Assembly: GCF_033118175.1 (NCBI RefSeq)
Contig: NC_083688.1
Location: forward strand, 5,539,001-5,603,000
Length of the DNA stretch: 64,000 nucleotides
Direction: 5' to 3'
DNA from: Dama dama
Lineage: Eukaryota > Chordata > Mammalia > Artiodactyla > Cervidae
Made by a program: the position numbers and the translations under genes. Below are positions 1 to 10,144 of the stretch, one piece after another (position 1 is the first letter of the stretch; each line of letters begins with the position of its first letter). A model generated the notes under the pieces. It saw nothing but the letters and a program-made list of their open reading frames with translations, was not told where the DNA came from and did not search any database.

Positions 1-169
1 CCCTCTGCTTGGGGTCAGGGTCACCTGACAGCCCATCACGGGCTGCAGTGAGTTCAGGCTCTCAGGAATGGCCAACCGGAGAGGGTGGGGGACTGGCTGG
101 AGTCACAAGTGTGACCCAGGGCTTCTGGCACCTGTCCCAGCCTCTGTGCACCCTCCCTTCCCTATCTCA

Positions 170-535
170 CATCCTTGAGCGTGTTTCCTGGGTCTGTTCT
201 CTGTGCCGGGTGCTGGGGGAGGGTCTGAAGTGGGTACAGATGCATCATCAGGCTTTCTGCCCTCCAAGACCCCTGTCTGGATGGGGAGGCAGATACCGAA
301 AGTGACAAGGATAACAGGGAGATGAGTTCAGGCAGAAGGTGGTGGGAGCCCCGGCCAAGAGGTGTTGGGGATTTCTGACTGAGGCCTTGAGGGATGTGGA
401 GGAGTTCGCTGTGGGCCTTGAATGAAACAGACATGATTCCTGATCTCACAGGAGTGCGCTTGGGGAAGTGAAGAGAGGGCCCTGGAGGCAGAGGGCACTG
501 CAGGTTCAAAGGCCTGGAGGTTTGAGAATTTGCAG
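170..535 (-). mobile_element. L2 LINE fragment(s), antisense
   Basis: The order of motifs follows an L2 3' end read antisense: a degraded stretch like the usual gtgccaggcactg, then a segment like the consensus aaggcctgaggtggga. A second motif like gaacaaaacagac appears near 420, so two L2 pieces or an internal deletion are likely. No intact frame remains. Confidence 0.6.
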
Positions 536-1264
536 TGTTTTTAGAGAACTGAGGTGGGAGGTGTGTGCATGTGTACGTGTGGAGGAGGAAGGGCAGGGAC
601 TCTCGGTTGCAAAATAGTCAGAGACTGCCCCACCCTGAAGGGGGTCCCTTCTGCCCCTCCTGAGAGTCACAGTATCACCCTTCCCCCAAGATAACTGGAA
701 TTGTTTGAAAATGCTCAGCAAGAATTCAGCTCAGCAGGTTATACTGGTCAGGGGAAGAGCCGCAGCTGAGTGGGGAGCTGGGCGGGGGGCACTGAGTGGG
801 ACTTCCTGGGAGAAGGCGAGAGGTCCTGACCTCGGGCCGGGGCCAGCGCCCCTGTGAGCACTGATCCGGGAGCAGATTACAAGGGAGACTGGAGCCAAAC
901 CAGCTTTGAAAAAGAGCTGGTGGAGTCTCCCTCCCCGCTCAGTGAGGTCACCTGGAAGAGCTCCTCTCCCTGCCCGGGGAGGGGTGTGGAGTGGGGGTGC
1001 AGGGCAGAGCAGAGTGCTGGTGAGGGGCTCTGTGTAGGTGGGAATGTGTGCAAGGGTGTGGGTGCATGTTCTGTAGGTGAGTGTGTGTGTGTGTGTGTGG
1101 CCTTGGGTTTCAGCACCCCTGTGCGCATATCTGTGTGGTCTGACACGTCTGTCTCTGTCTATTTCACGTCTGCTCCTCCGCATGTCACTTTCCTCCGCTT
1201 TCCCTTCCTCTCCCCTTATCCTCAGTGCCACCTCTATGTTAAGCAGCCCACCTTCTTCCTTCCA
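536..1264. other. non-repeat stretch, no gene seen
   Basis: No repeat family is recognised here apart from a (GT)n run at 1081-1099. CCAGCT at 900-905 and AGCTGG at 915-920 form a small hairpin. Open frames on both strands overlap each other and the GT run, and none looks like an exon. Confidence 0.5.
1081..1099. repeat. (GT)n microsatellite
   Basis: Nineteen bases of uninterrupted alternating GT, preceded by a looser GT-rich stretch from about 1020. Confidence 0.9.
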
Positions 1265-1860
1265 AAAGTATTTATTGAGGGTCCACCATGAGCCGGGCAC
1301 TGTTCTAGGCCCCAAAGGTGGACGGCAGATGAACAAAACAGAAGAGATTCCGGATCTCACGGGAGTGCATACCCTCCTGCGATGAGACGGACGTTAAACA
1401 AATAAGGAAATCAGTAACATGTCAGATGGTGACCAGCGCAAGGGAAAAATTAAACGGGCTGAGGGGAAAGGTGCTGTGAGGCTGCAAGGGTTGTTTCAGA
1501 TGGTTGGTTCAGGGAGGGCCCTGGGGATAGGATATTTGAGAGAGACCTGGGGGACGAGAGGCAGGCTGGACAGTGTGACTGCCCAGGCTGGGGGCACAGC
1601 ACGTGCAAAGGCCTTGAGGTGGGAGCATGCTCGGGGCGTGCTCGGGCCAGCAAAGCGGCCAGTGTGGCCGGAGGAGCGGGGAGGGGAGTCAGCGAAGCCA
1701 CAGGGACGTGCGGCGGGGGCTCTGGCTCCTGCTCTGGGGGACAGCGGACCCCCTGCAGGACTTTAAGCAGGCTCACTCGGGAGTCAGGGGGAGGGAGGCA
1801 GGGTGCCCAGTGAGGAGACTGCTGCAAGAATCCACTGGGAGCAGGGGAGGCGGGAGAAGC
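1265..1860 (-). mobile_element. L2 LINE, 3' part with ORF2 remnant
   Basis: It begins with the antisense L2 3' end (tatttattgagg, then a degraded gccgggcactgttctagg and gaacaaaacag). It continues through an L2 ORF2 C-terminal remnant: the minus-strand frame at 1450-1827 has LAALLARARPEHAPTSRPLH, which fits the L2 pattern LASLLFLEHARHAPASGPLH. The frame is broken and cannot encode a working enzyme. Confidence 0.85.
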
Positions 1861-1880
1861 CCCACTTTTAGAGATGTTTT

Positions 1881-2166
1881 TCAGTTCAGTTCAGTTCAGT
1901 CGCTCAGTCATGTCCGACTCTTTGCAACTCCATGGACTGCAGCACGCCAGGCCTCCCTGTCCATCACCAACTCCCAGAGCTTGCTCAAACTCATGTCTAT
2001 TGAGTGGGTGATGCCATCAAACCATCTTATCCTCTCTCGGCCCCTTCTCCTCCCACTTTCAATCTTTCCCAGCATCAACGTCTTTTCTAATGAGTCAGTT
2101 CTTTGCATCAGGTGGCCAAAGTATTGGAGTTTCAGCTTCAGCATCAGTCCTTCCAATGAATATTTA
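1881..2166 (-). mobile_element. BovB LINE 3' end (part of an inverted copy)
   Basis: The 3' end of BovB lies on the minus strand, with the (AGTTC)n tail at 1881-1900. The minus frame at 1908-2156 gives the last 82 residues of the BovB reverse transcriptase polyprotein (LKLQYFGHLM, then AWRAAVHGVAKSRT). It directly abuts a BovB segment in the opposite orientation. Confidence 0.9.
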
Positions 2167-2186
2167 CTGAGAATTAAAGATTTACT

Positions 2187-2580
2187 GACATGGCCCCACC
2201 CATCAGAACAAGACTGAGTTTCCCCCTCAGTCAGTCTCTCCCATCAGGAAGCTTCCATGAGCCTCTTACCCTTCTCCATCAGAGGGCAGACAGACTGAAA
2301 ACCACAGTCACAGGAAACTAACCAATCTGATCATACAATGAACCACAGCCTTGTCTAACTCTAGGAGACTATGAGCCATGCCATGTAGGGCCACCCAAGA
2401 CAGATGGGTCATGGTGGAGGGTTCTGACAAAACGTGGTCCACTGCAGAAGGGAATGGCAAACCACTTCAGCATTCTTGCCTTGGGAACCACATGAACAGT
2501 ATGAAAAGGCAATAAGATAGGACACTGAAAGATGAACTCCCCAGGTCGGTAGGTGCCCAACTACTGGAGATTGGTAGAGA
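2187..2580 (+). mobile_element. BovB LINE internal segment, inverted relative to its 3' end
   Basis: Plus-strand matches to internal BovB include gggccacccaagacagatgg, gaagggaatggcaaacc and gatgaactccccaggtcgg. This region lies upstream of the 3' end in BovB but is in the opposite orientation to 1881-2166, the layout expected from twin priming during one insertion. I could not see a clear TSD. Confidence 0.8.
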
Positions 2581-2854
2581 CCTTGCGTTTGATATAATTA
2601 TTGGACCTCAGGGATGTGATCACTGAAGCCTGGGGTTGGAGATGCAGATTTATTATTCAGAGAGCACTTGGAGCCAAGCTCACCCAGAGCCACACTGGGC
2701 ATTCGCTCGGGTGTGTTCGTGTGTGTACATGCCCCGGTGTAGCTGGAGGACAGAAGCAAAGTGTCCCAGGAACAGGCTGGGCCCCAGTGGAGGCATAAAG
2801 GATGGGGTGAACACAGGCAGCGTGGGGTTAAGGGGCCAGTTCTGGGGGGTGATT

Positions 2855-3045
2855 AAGGGCATATGGGTATTGGTGTCAGACACCTGGGTTTGCATCTTGG
2901 TGTGACCTTGGACAACCAAGGTCAGCTTCAAACTCTGAGCTGCACCCTCTTATCGGCAAAGTGGAAATAATAACAGTAGCTCCCTGGAGGGGGAGCTGCG
3001 AATGAGTCGGTGTACGTACAGAGTCTGGACTAGGCACCGTCCCCA
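2855..3045 (+). mobile_element. MIR SINE
   Basis: Sense MIR motifs in order: cacctgggtttgcatc, tgtgaccttggacaa, then a degraded form of the usual gtaaaatggggataataa and a weak 3' end. It is about 190 bp and divergent. Confidence 0.7.
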
Positions 3046-3159
3046 CCATTAGCATGCTGGCTAACTCCAAGGTGTGACCAGAGTCCTTTTGGATGATGCA
3101 GTTTCTTCCTCTGGTTGGGGTTGAAAAAGTGATGTTTCCTAGGTGCCTAGATCCATCTA

Positions 3160-3245
3160 CGTTTGATGAGTGGGGCAATTGAGGCTCAGAGAGGTTAAGT
3201 GATTTCCTCAAGGGTGCACAGCAATGGGGAGGCTTTCTCTGGACC
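3160..3245 (-). mobile_element. MIR SINE fragment
   Basis: The antisense MIR core is clear: gaggctcagagaggttaag followed by tgcacagcaatgg. Sequence before 3160 could not be aligned by eye. Confidence 0.75.
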
Positions 3246-4447
3246 CGACTCTGTGCCCTGCTCCCCACCTGGTCTTCAGGTTGCCATGTGCCCAGGAAGC
3301 TCTGCCTAGAGGTTTGATGCCCGCGGCCTGTGTGGCCTCGTGATATCCCCCCATCCCCCTTCAGCAGGGCCCTGGAGCTCATTTCACTCTGATTTCCACA
3401 GAACACGTGCCAGCTCCCAGGGAGAGGATGTGGAGAGACCGTCCCATGGAGCACAAGATCCCAGGCACAGGGCCTCTGAGATGCCTTAGCTTGGGCAAGG
3501 ATGCCGGAGGTGGGCAAAGCTGGACTCTCACCCTGCGGAGGACGTGGGCGGCCCCTCATCCCGTTGCACGTGCGTCTCCTGTGTATGATCGCCTGTGCCC
3601 ACGTGTGTGTTGTTGGGGCGGGAGGGGTCGTCCAGACTTGTACGGATGAAAGCCTGAGCCTGGCGGCGGGGGCGGCTTCAGGGAGCCAGGCTGGGATGGG
3701 ACCTCCTGGGGGTCCTTGAACCACATCGGAGCAGCTATGGGAAGGCTCCCTGGTGCGTGGCGGGCAGAAAGGGAGGCTCATGCTAGTGATTTATCAGCTC
3801 CTCCTCGTTTTGATCTCCTTGCTTCCCTGGAGAGACTCCCTCTTCCACCCCTGGGGGCTGTAGCCGGAGGCCTGGAGCGGGGGCTTCCAGCTGGTCTGGG
3901 GCTGTGGGGTTTGCTAACACTGGGATGCGTAGGAAGCTTCTTTCTCTCTTGTGTGGCCTTGCTGGCCTTGTTTCCCAGTCCATGTCTAACTGGGCTGGCT
4001 CCCCTGCCCAAAGGAGCAGGGCAGGCTCCAGGGCACCCTGCGGCCTCCCTGCCCCAGCTTCTGCCTCCATGATTCTGGGTCAGCTCTCCCATTTCTCTGT
4101 CCTCTTTATGCCTTGACCCACAGGCTTCTTCTCTCCTCCCCCTGCCTGACATGCCTAGACCCGTTCCAGGTGTGTTAAGGACCCGGGAACCTCAACAAGC
4201 TCACCTTTTCCTCTGATTTCATGGGGTGAAGAAGCCTGGTTTTCAGGCAGGCACTGGGGGACAGGGCAGGTTATACAGAGGAGACAGGAGTGGCCGGGGC
4301 AGTGATGGAGTGAGCAAGGTGTGACAGGGCCCCGTCCGTTCATCCCACGTCCAGGGGCCTCACGGGCCCCGGGGCACCAACTGGCTGTGGTCTGGTGGCC
4401 ATTGCTTCACCCCTCCACACCCTTTGCCCCCTCTCCTGCTCCAGGCT
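3246..4447. other. 1.2 kb non-repeat stretch, no gene seen
   Basis: GC-rich DNA without recognised repeats. The longest open frame of the window (minus, 2876-3781) ends inside it but runs through two MIR copies downstream, so it is not taken as a gene. A short GC run (ggcggcgggggcggc) lies near 3661. It could hold unrecognised regulatory sequence. Confidence 0.5.
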
Positions 4448-4460
4448 CCTCAAGGCTGAA

Positions 4461-4751
4461 AAGTGAAAGGGAAAGGCACTCAGTCATGTCTGACAGTCCA
4501 TGGAATTCTCTAGACTAGAATACTAGAGTGGGTAGCCGTTCCCTTCTCCAGGGGATCTTCCCAATCCAGGGATCAAACCCAGGTCTCCCACATTGCAAGC
4601 AGATTCTTTACCAGCTGAGCCACAAAGAAAGCCCAAGAACACTGGAGTGGGTAGCCCATTCCTTCTCTGGTGGATCTTCCCGACCCAGGAATCAAACCGG
4701 GGTATCCTGCATTGCAGGCAGATTCTTTACCAACTGAGCTCTCAGGGAAGC
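4461..4751 (-). mobile_element. Bov-tA SINE with duplicated tRNA-like head
   Basis: The antisense Bov-tA body (ctcagtcatgtctgac) is followed by two successive copies of the tRNA-derived head, ending in ttctttaccagctgagccac (about 4618) and ttctttaccaactgagc (about 4738). A 13-bp TSD, cctcaaggctgaa, flanks the whole unit at 4448-4460 and 4752-4764, so the duplicated form was probably inserted as one piece. Confidence 0.92.
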
Positions 4752-4821
4752 CCTCAAGGCTGAATGTTAACGTATTTAAATTCAGTTTTCTCCTGTAAGG
4801 TTTGGTCACTTGCTAAGGAAG

Positions 4822-5085
4822 GGCTTCCCTAACCAAGATCATAACGCTGCTTCTTCTTAGCGCTCACAAGTCTCTTCTCGAGGCTTGGCTATGCTTCATT
4901 CTGTCCCACTGATCTTTTTTGTCAGTTCCTGAGCCAACACTCCGAGGTTTACCAGTTGTTACAGGTTTATCAGTCGTCTGTCCTCTCCCACCAAAACAGA
5001 AGCTCCTTGCAGCCAAGGGTTCCTGTCCGTCCTATACCACGCCATGACCCTAGCCGCGTGTCTGGTGCCTGGAAGGTGTGCATCA
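4822..5085 (+). mobile_element. L2 LINE 3' fragment
   Basis: Sense L2 3' motifs: cttccctaaccaag at the start, a stretch like the usual agaatgtaagctcc (here aacagaagctccttgcag), and tgtctggtgcctgg near the end. Confidence 0.65.
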
Positions 5086-5090
5086 CACAT

Positions 5091-5464
5091 ACACTGAAGG
5101 TGACCCCAGTGTGTGCCCAGTCCTCCGAGACTCAGGACCGAGAGGATGCTGAGCAGAGGAAGTGTCACCTCATCTGTCCTCACCCCATGCCTTCTTGCTG
5201 GAATCGCTTCTCCTTAGCACTCCACCAACCTCTCTCCTTCTTAACCGGGGATGGCTGGGAAAAAAAAATGATGATGGAATCTGCTCAGCAAAGACATGTC
5301 GGGCGCCTGCGGGGCTCAGAGCTGGAGTGTAGGACTGGTGGGGGGAGGCTAGAAGGACAGTACCCCCTGTCCCCTCCCTCCACCCAGAACCACCAAGCAG
5401 CTCACTAAGACCTAACAAGGGCAATAGACACCCCGTCTGAGAGATACAGTTCATTCCTCATGAC
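5091..5464. other. non-repeat stretch, no gene seen
   Basis: Weak L2-like text around 5170-5230 and an A8 run at about 5261. No exon or confident repeat. Confidence 0.4.
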
Positions 5465-5680
5465 TCACATGTAATTGGCTCCCCAATGACGGCTCAGGAG
5501 CTCAATCCTGTGTCAGTAGCCATTAATTTCCATTATAATTGTTGGAGGGGAGCGGCAGGGTTTCTATTAAGGGATAAGAAAGTTCCAGCCTCAAGCTGCT
5601 AATCAATAAAATGAGTGTGTAATTATACACCACAGAGCTCCATAAACTCACTCATCACGCTAATAAAATGACACAGCTCC
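5465..5680. promoter_or_regulatory. candidate AT-rich regulatory element (homeodomain-core cluster)
   Basis: A repeat-free AT-rich island inside GC-rich DNA with many homeodomain-type cores: TAATTG at 5472-5477, ATTAAT at 5522-5527, ATTATAATTGTT at 5532-5543, TAATCAATAAAAT at 5600-5612, TAATTA at 5620-5625 and TAATAAAA at 5661-5668. Such clustering is common in conserved vertebrate enhancers, but chance in AT-rich DNA is not excluded. Function is inference only. Confidence 0.35.
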
Positions 5681-5689
5681 TCAGGCAGC

Positions 5690-5980
5690 GGCAGGGTCGT
5701 GGTTTCGCCCGTTGCTCTGCGGTTGCGCAAGTCGAGGCTGATAACAGTCACCCCAGAGCATGTTTGTTGTGCGTGAGGAGCTGCGAGATGGTGGGGAGGT
5801 GGAACCCACGGGACTCGGGGCCGTTTGGACGGCGGTTTGGCGGGGAGGGAGGCATCAGGGATCGTTCTGAGGGTCTACTCCGTCCGGGCCCAGACGGACC
5901 ACCACAGCCAACACAGATCAGAGCAAAACGGGCCCAGCAGGGGTCCCCCAGGGCAAAGATGAGGTCCCAGAGGTGGCCTT
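5690..5980. other. CpG-rich block beside the AT-rich island
   Basis: CpG dinucleotides are dense from about 5690 to 5930, for example tttcgcccgttgc, gcggttgcgcaag and tccgtccgggcccagacgg. The block directly follows the AT-rich candidate element. A plus-strand frame at 5668-6084 is open but has no recognisable protein. Confidence 0.4.
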
Positions 5981-5989
5981 ATGCACCTC

Positions 5990-6085
5990 CCATCCCCCCC
6001 ACCAGGCCTCCACTTCCTCATCTGTTGAATGGGATCCTGAACCTCTGCCTCGGTGGCGCCTCTGAGAGTGTGAGCTCACGTTGAA
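5990..6085 (+). mobile_element. MIR SINE fragment
   Basis: Sense MIR text cttcctcatctgttgaatggg followed by a degraded 3' half. Confidence 0.5.
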
Positions 6086-6464
6086 AAGTGAGCCTGTCTA
6101 CATAAAACACACGGTCGCGTCAATTCTGTCTGACCCACATTAAATGACCGTGGCCTGACTCAAGTGTGCTGGGCTCAGGGCGGGCGCTGGGCCACGTGGC
6201 TGTGACCGCGTGATCTCGCTTTTCTAAGAAATGCTATGAAACCTTCTTGGGGATGTCGTTAGGCCCCAAGAGGGCCTGGATCCTCCCTGCTGGGGACAGA
6301 AACCCCCACCGGACTGACGGACACCAGGCGCCTTTAGTCCAGCACCGCTGTGTTCCCTTCTAACCAGCTTGGGAGAAGCGGCCTTCACTAAGGTAGCCAC
6401 GGATGCCCAGAGTTGCTATCAGTGTGAGGAATTGAAAATTAGTCCAACCTTCAGGACTCCCCTC
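6086..6464. other. non-repeat stretch with a palindromic E-box
   Basis: No gene or repeat is recognised. GCCACGTGGC at 6191-6200 is a perfect 10-bp palindrome centred on a CACGTG E-box (USF/MYC-type site). A single site carries little weight. Confidence 0.35.
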
Positions 6465-6660
6465 ATTCATTCCTTCACTCATTCATGTGTCCACTCATTT
6501 GGTTATTTATTCATTCACTCATTCATTCATTGACTTAGTCATTCACTCATTCATTCATTGACTTATTCATTCACTCATTCATTGACTTGTTTACTCATAC
6601 ATTTATTGACTTATTCACTCATTCATTTACTTATTCACACCCTCATTTATTTATTTACTC
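6465..6660. repeat. (CATT)n tract with higher-order units
   Basis: A CATT/CACT/ATTT tetranucleotide tract in which a longer unit (cattcactcattcattcattg then actta) recurs near 6513 and 6541. It probably grew from the attcattcattca tail of the adjacent antisense L2. Confidence 0.85.
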
Positions 6661-6678
6661 TAGTTGGGTAAGACCAGA

Positions 6679-6754
6679 AAAAAAAAAAAAAAAGGCAAGA
6701 ACACAGACAAACAAAACTGGAATAAATTACCTAAGTATTATGAAAAAAAAAAAA
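6679..6754. repeat. two A-runs
   Basis: Uninterrupted A-runs near 6679-6693 and 6741-6754, separated by A-rich sequence. They may mark the tail of an unrecognised retroposon. Confidence 0.6.
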
Positions 6755-6769
6755 AACCACAAAGGGGCT

Positions 6770-7035
6770 GAGATGGCAAATAACGGGGTCCCTCCTTGTG
6801 ATGAGGTCATTCGGAAAGTCTTCCTGGGGAGGTGACAATCCAGCTGAGACCTGGACGATAACCAGGAGGGTACCACGGGAAGAGTGGAGGGCGGGGATTC
6901 CAGGAAGAGGAAAAGCAGTGGCCAAGGCCCTGAGGTGGGAAGAGCCTGGTGTATTTGTGAAGTGATGCAGCTGGAGTGGGGTGAGGCAGAGCAGAGAGAT
7001 GGGTTTGGGGGGCGGGCAGGGGATAGAGCAGCATT
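6770..7035 (-). mobile_element. L2 LINE fragment, antisense
   Basis: Antisense L2 motifs in order: gaaagtcttcctggggaggtg, gctgagacctgga, aaggccctgaggtggga, then agctggagtggggtgag. The reading frame is destroyed. Confidence 0.75.
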
Positions 7036-8084
7036 GAGGTGAACTGGCTGGGTCACCTCCTTCTGCACCAGTGGGAAGGTCCTAGAGCCAGCCCGTTCAC
7101 TGGCTCCTGGCTAGAGCCGGGCAAGTCCATCTGGGAATCCAGGAACCTGTACCCGGGACCCCAGGCTTCCAGACAGGACCTGCAGGGCCAGGGTGAGGGC
7201 CGCCATACCGTGCCAGCTCCAACTTGCCCTTGGCAAACGCCCTTCTGGGTCTGCTTGGTGGAAGCCAAGCCAGAGACCGCCGGAGGGAAGGACAGCTGCA
7301 GGCCTGAGACCACCTGGAGACGGCTTGTGGGTGAAGGCGCAGCCGGGAAAACGAAGCAAGAAACCCCCCCTCAAACGCACAACCAAAATATTTCACAAGA
7401 ACGCTGCCCCCCACCCCACCCCCTTTTTGTCAAGTCAAGGATCCACACGGCCTTTCTACTTGTAACCTGGCCAAGAATAATTTGTGGCAGGAAAGTTTGA
7501 GCATTTGTAAAAATAAAATAAAAACCTGAAAAAAAGAGAGAGAGCGCGAGCGAGAGCACTTGAGGGTACACATTCGTGTGAAACTCAACAGAGGGAAAGT
7601 TATTTAGGTGGTAAATGTCTCGGCGTTCCCCACCCGCCCCCTGTGCCCTGACACTTGGCCCCCTCCCCAAGTGTTGAAATTGAGATTGCTCGGGTATTTG
7701 TTTTGTTAATCCCCTGCCAAGGCCAAGGGGCTCTAGGCTGGGTTTCTTCTTGTTCACGCGGGGCTCCGGCTGCCAAGTGCGTCTCTCCCTTACCTAGCCC
7801 AGGGCTAGGCGACCGTGCACCTGTTCCCTACCCCCTCTGGCATGGTGGTGAGGCCAGGGAAGCATGTGTGCCCTCCCGAGAGAGGGTCGCCTTGCCTCAC
7901 CTGAGACCTGCCCCCCCGGCCCAGCTCCTTGAGGGCCACAGATGTGAACACTCACCACCTCACAACCTCATGAAGCTGTGGAGCTCTGGCCTGCACCCCT
8001 GGGTGCTGCTGAGACCTCATGGGAGTGCCAGACTCCAGGCAGGGTCTGGTCCAGGTGGAGGTGTTACCCATAGCTGGGTTTCAG
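7036..8084. other. 1 kb non-repeat stretch, no gene seen
   Basis: Mostly GC-rich. A central AT-richer segment (about 7440-7620) has a TGTGGC RUNX-type core and a short GA-repeat. Several overlapping frames of 75-150 codons exist on both strands, none with a recognisable protein. Confidence 0.45.
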
Positions 8085-8250
8085 TCTTTGTGGCTCAGTT
8101 TCCCTCTCTGTAAAATGGACATCATGTTTCTGTCCACTGCATAGCATAGTTTACGAGGCTTAAGTGAGTTCAATAAGCAAAATCCTTAGCCCAGTGTCGG
8201 GCACATAGTAGGTGCTCATTAAATATTAGCTGTAGCATTGTCGTGTGTTT
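8085..8250 (+). mobile_element. MIR SINE
   Basis: Sense MIR: ctcagtttccctctctgt at about 8094, then cttaagtgagttcaataagc and the 3' end cacatagtaggtgctcatta. Confidence 0.9.
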
Positions 8251-8289
8251 GCTCTGCTGTCATAAAATGTCATTTTGGGTCCACAGAGA

Positions 8290-8505
8290 AGGAGACAATG
8301 CTCACCGGCATCTTCCATCGACCACGACTGTCCCAGACCCTTTTCCATGAGGAATCTTGCTTCATATGCCCATGATACATTTCCACACAAAGCTTATTGG
8401 TCCCATTTTGCAGATGAAGAAACTGAGGCTTGGGTGACTTGGCAAGCTAATGACAGAGCTGAAGGTAGAACCCAGGCTTTTCTGATGCCAGGTCAGGAGA
8501 TTTCT
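8290..8505 (-). mobile_element. MIR SINE
   Basis: The antisense MIR core cccattttgcagatgaagaa is followed by actgaggcttgg and gtagaacccaggcttttctg. Confidence 0.9.
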
Positions 8506-8559
8506 TTGAAGACTGAGCCCTGCTGGGGGCTGGACCAGACCAAGAGGAGGGATTAGATG

Positions 8560-8715
8560 GTGATGATGACAATGATGATACTTTTGTGTGATGGATGCTG
8601 TGAAGCACCTTATGTAAGGTATCGCAGTGGGCTTTCCCAAAACCCTGCTGGGCAGGTTTATCGTCCCCGTTAGACAGATCAGGAAACCGAGGCACAGAAA
8701 GTGGGGGAAGCAGCA
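8560..8715 (-). mobile_element. MIR SINE
   Basis: Antisense MIR: gaagcaccttatgtaag, then a degraded core ending agatcaggaaaccgaggcac. Confidence 0.8.
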
Positions 8716-8894
8716 TCCACTGGCCCGAGCCTCTGGGGCGTCGTCTGCCTTTGGCTGCTCTGTGTCGCCAGCAGAGAAGCTGGAGCTCAGTGTCTGGCCC
8801 TTAGTCAAGGCCACAGACAGAGTCATTCCTGTGTTGATCTCGCCTTTTCCCTGAGAGATCAGACCAGGAGTGCTGGAAGCCCGAACTCAATGCT

Positions 8895-8995
8895 CAGCTC
8901 TCTTGCTATATAGATGGAGAAACTGAGTCTTAGATGGGGGAGGAACGTGCCTAAGGGCAGGTGGTGAGAACCTGATCTGATGGTCGGTAGAAGCC
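8895..8995 (-). mobile_element. MIR SINE fragment
   Basis: Antisense MIR core: agatggagaaactgagtctt followed by a weak gtgcctaagggca. It is the fourth MIR within 0.9 kb. Confidence 0.6.
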
Positions 8996-10144
8996 CAAAC
9001 GGGGATAGAGTTGAGGAGGAGAGAGAGGGAGGAGAGGTGGCCTGGCCCAGGACAGGGCTGCGGCTGCGGAAAGAGGTTTAGGGGGATCGGGTGAGACCAG
9101 CCAGGGAGGAGAAGACGCCCCTCCCATCTTGGCTGCCCTTGCATCCAGAAATCTCAGGCTTCCCAGCCCCTCACCCCGCTGCCTGTCCCTCATTCCTAAC
9201 AGGAAGCTCTGTGGGCCTGGGGGCTGGGACCCGGTCCCAGCACCTTGGGGACTGGGACCTCTCTCCTCTCGGGACAGTGAACCTTCCTCCCCCTGGAGGC
9301 GTGAGGACGGATGAGGTAATGCAGGTAAAAGGCTGAAAGCTCGACAGAAATGGGAGTTGTTGTTATTTTTATTATTACTCCATCAGATAACTGGTTGGAC
9401 TGCATTTTTCTCCGTTGCCAGCCCCCGAGCACCACCGCTCCCCACATCCTCCAACCAAGCTGGAGCCCTGGAGAAACAGCTTCAAACTGTGCTGGCAATT
9501 GCTGAAGTCGATGAGATTCCACCCAGCTCCCACCTGACGTGGGGTGCTTCGGACAACATCCTGCTCCTGACCCTCTCTTGGTCTTTGTCTCCACTGACAT
9601 ATTCTCTCTTGGTCTTTGGAGCTCTGTAGGTGGTGACTCAGCCTGGTGGGGTGTGGGGAGGCCACCCGCCCCCTGCAACCAGAGCAATGGGGAGGGGAAT
9701 CCCAGCAGAGGTGGGTCCCAGCAGTCCCAGGGTGCCTAAGTTAGTGCTCCCAGGTTCTGACTGTGGACGCGAGTGAGTGAGTCCTTCCGTCCCCTCTACA
9801 AACACTTTGCCGAAGAACTGGCCCTTCCTGAGGTCCCATAGTGGTGATCCCATTCAGGGGGACAGAGGCTGACCTGGTCCAAGAGACTGGCAGGCAGAGG
9901 AGGCTGGGAGAGGGAGAGAAAAGCCTTTCTGGGCGAATGTGGATGCCTGCAAGGGCCAGAGGGATGGAGTGTTCAGATCGCCACCTAGGCCACGAGGAGG
10001 GCAGTGCAGGCCCAGCTGGGCTCCCTCCGGGTGCCTGCCCGCCTGCCCAGGGCCCCACTGTGCGCCCGGCCTGTGCTGGAGCCTGAGGACAGAGCGTGAC
10101 AGTGATGAAGACTGACCCAGCTCCCCAGTCTTCGCGGTGCTCAC
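8996..10144. other. 1.1 kb largely non-repeat stretch
   Basis: No gene is recognised. A possible MIR 3' end (plus) lies at 9300-9380: gaggtaatgcaggtaaaagg, then a short TTATTATT tail. The rest is GC-rich with short overlapping frames on both strands. Confidence 0.45.

Noticed and set aside
731..1360. 209-codon minus-strand frame
   Set aside because: It contains a His-Thr run from translated CA repeats and ends in an L2.
1627..2217. 196-codon plus-strand frame
   Set aside because: It reads antisense through L2 and then antisense through BovB.
2876..3781. 301-codon minus-strand open frame, the longest in the window
   Set aside because: It passes through two MIR copies; peptide parts such as LRKSLNLSEPQLP are antisense MIR translation. 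No domain or splice context.
6465..6660. CRISPR-like spaced repeats
   Set aside because: The units are tetranucleotide repeats without unique spacers, in a mammalian genome.
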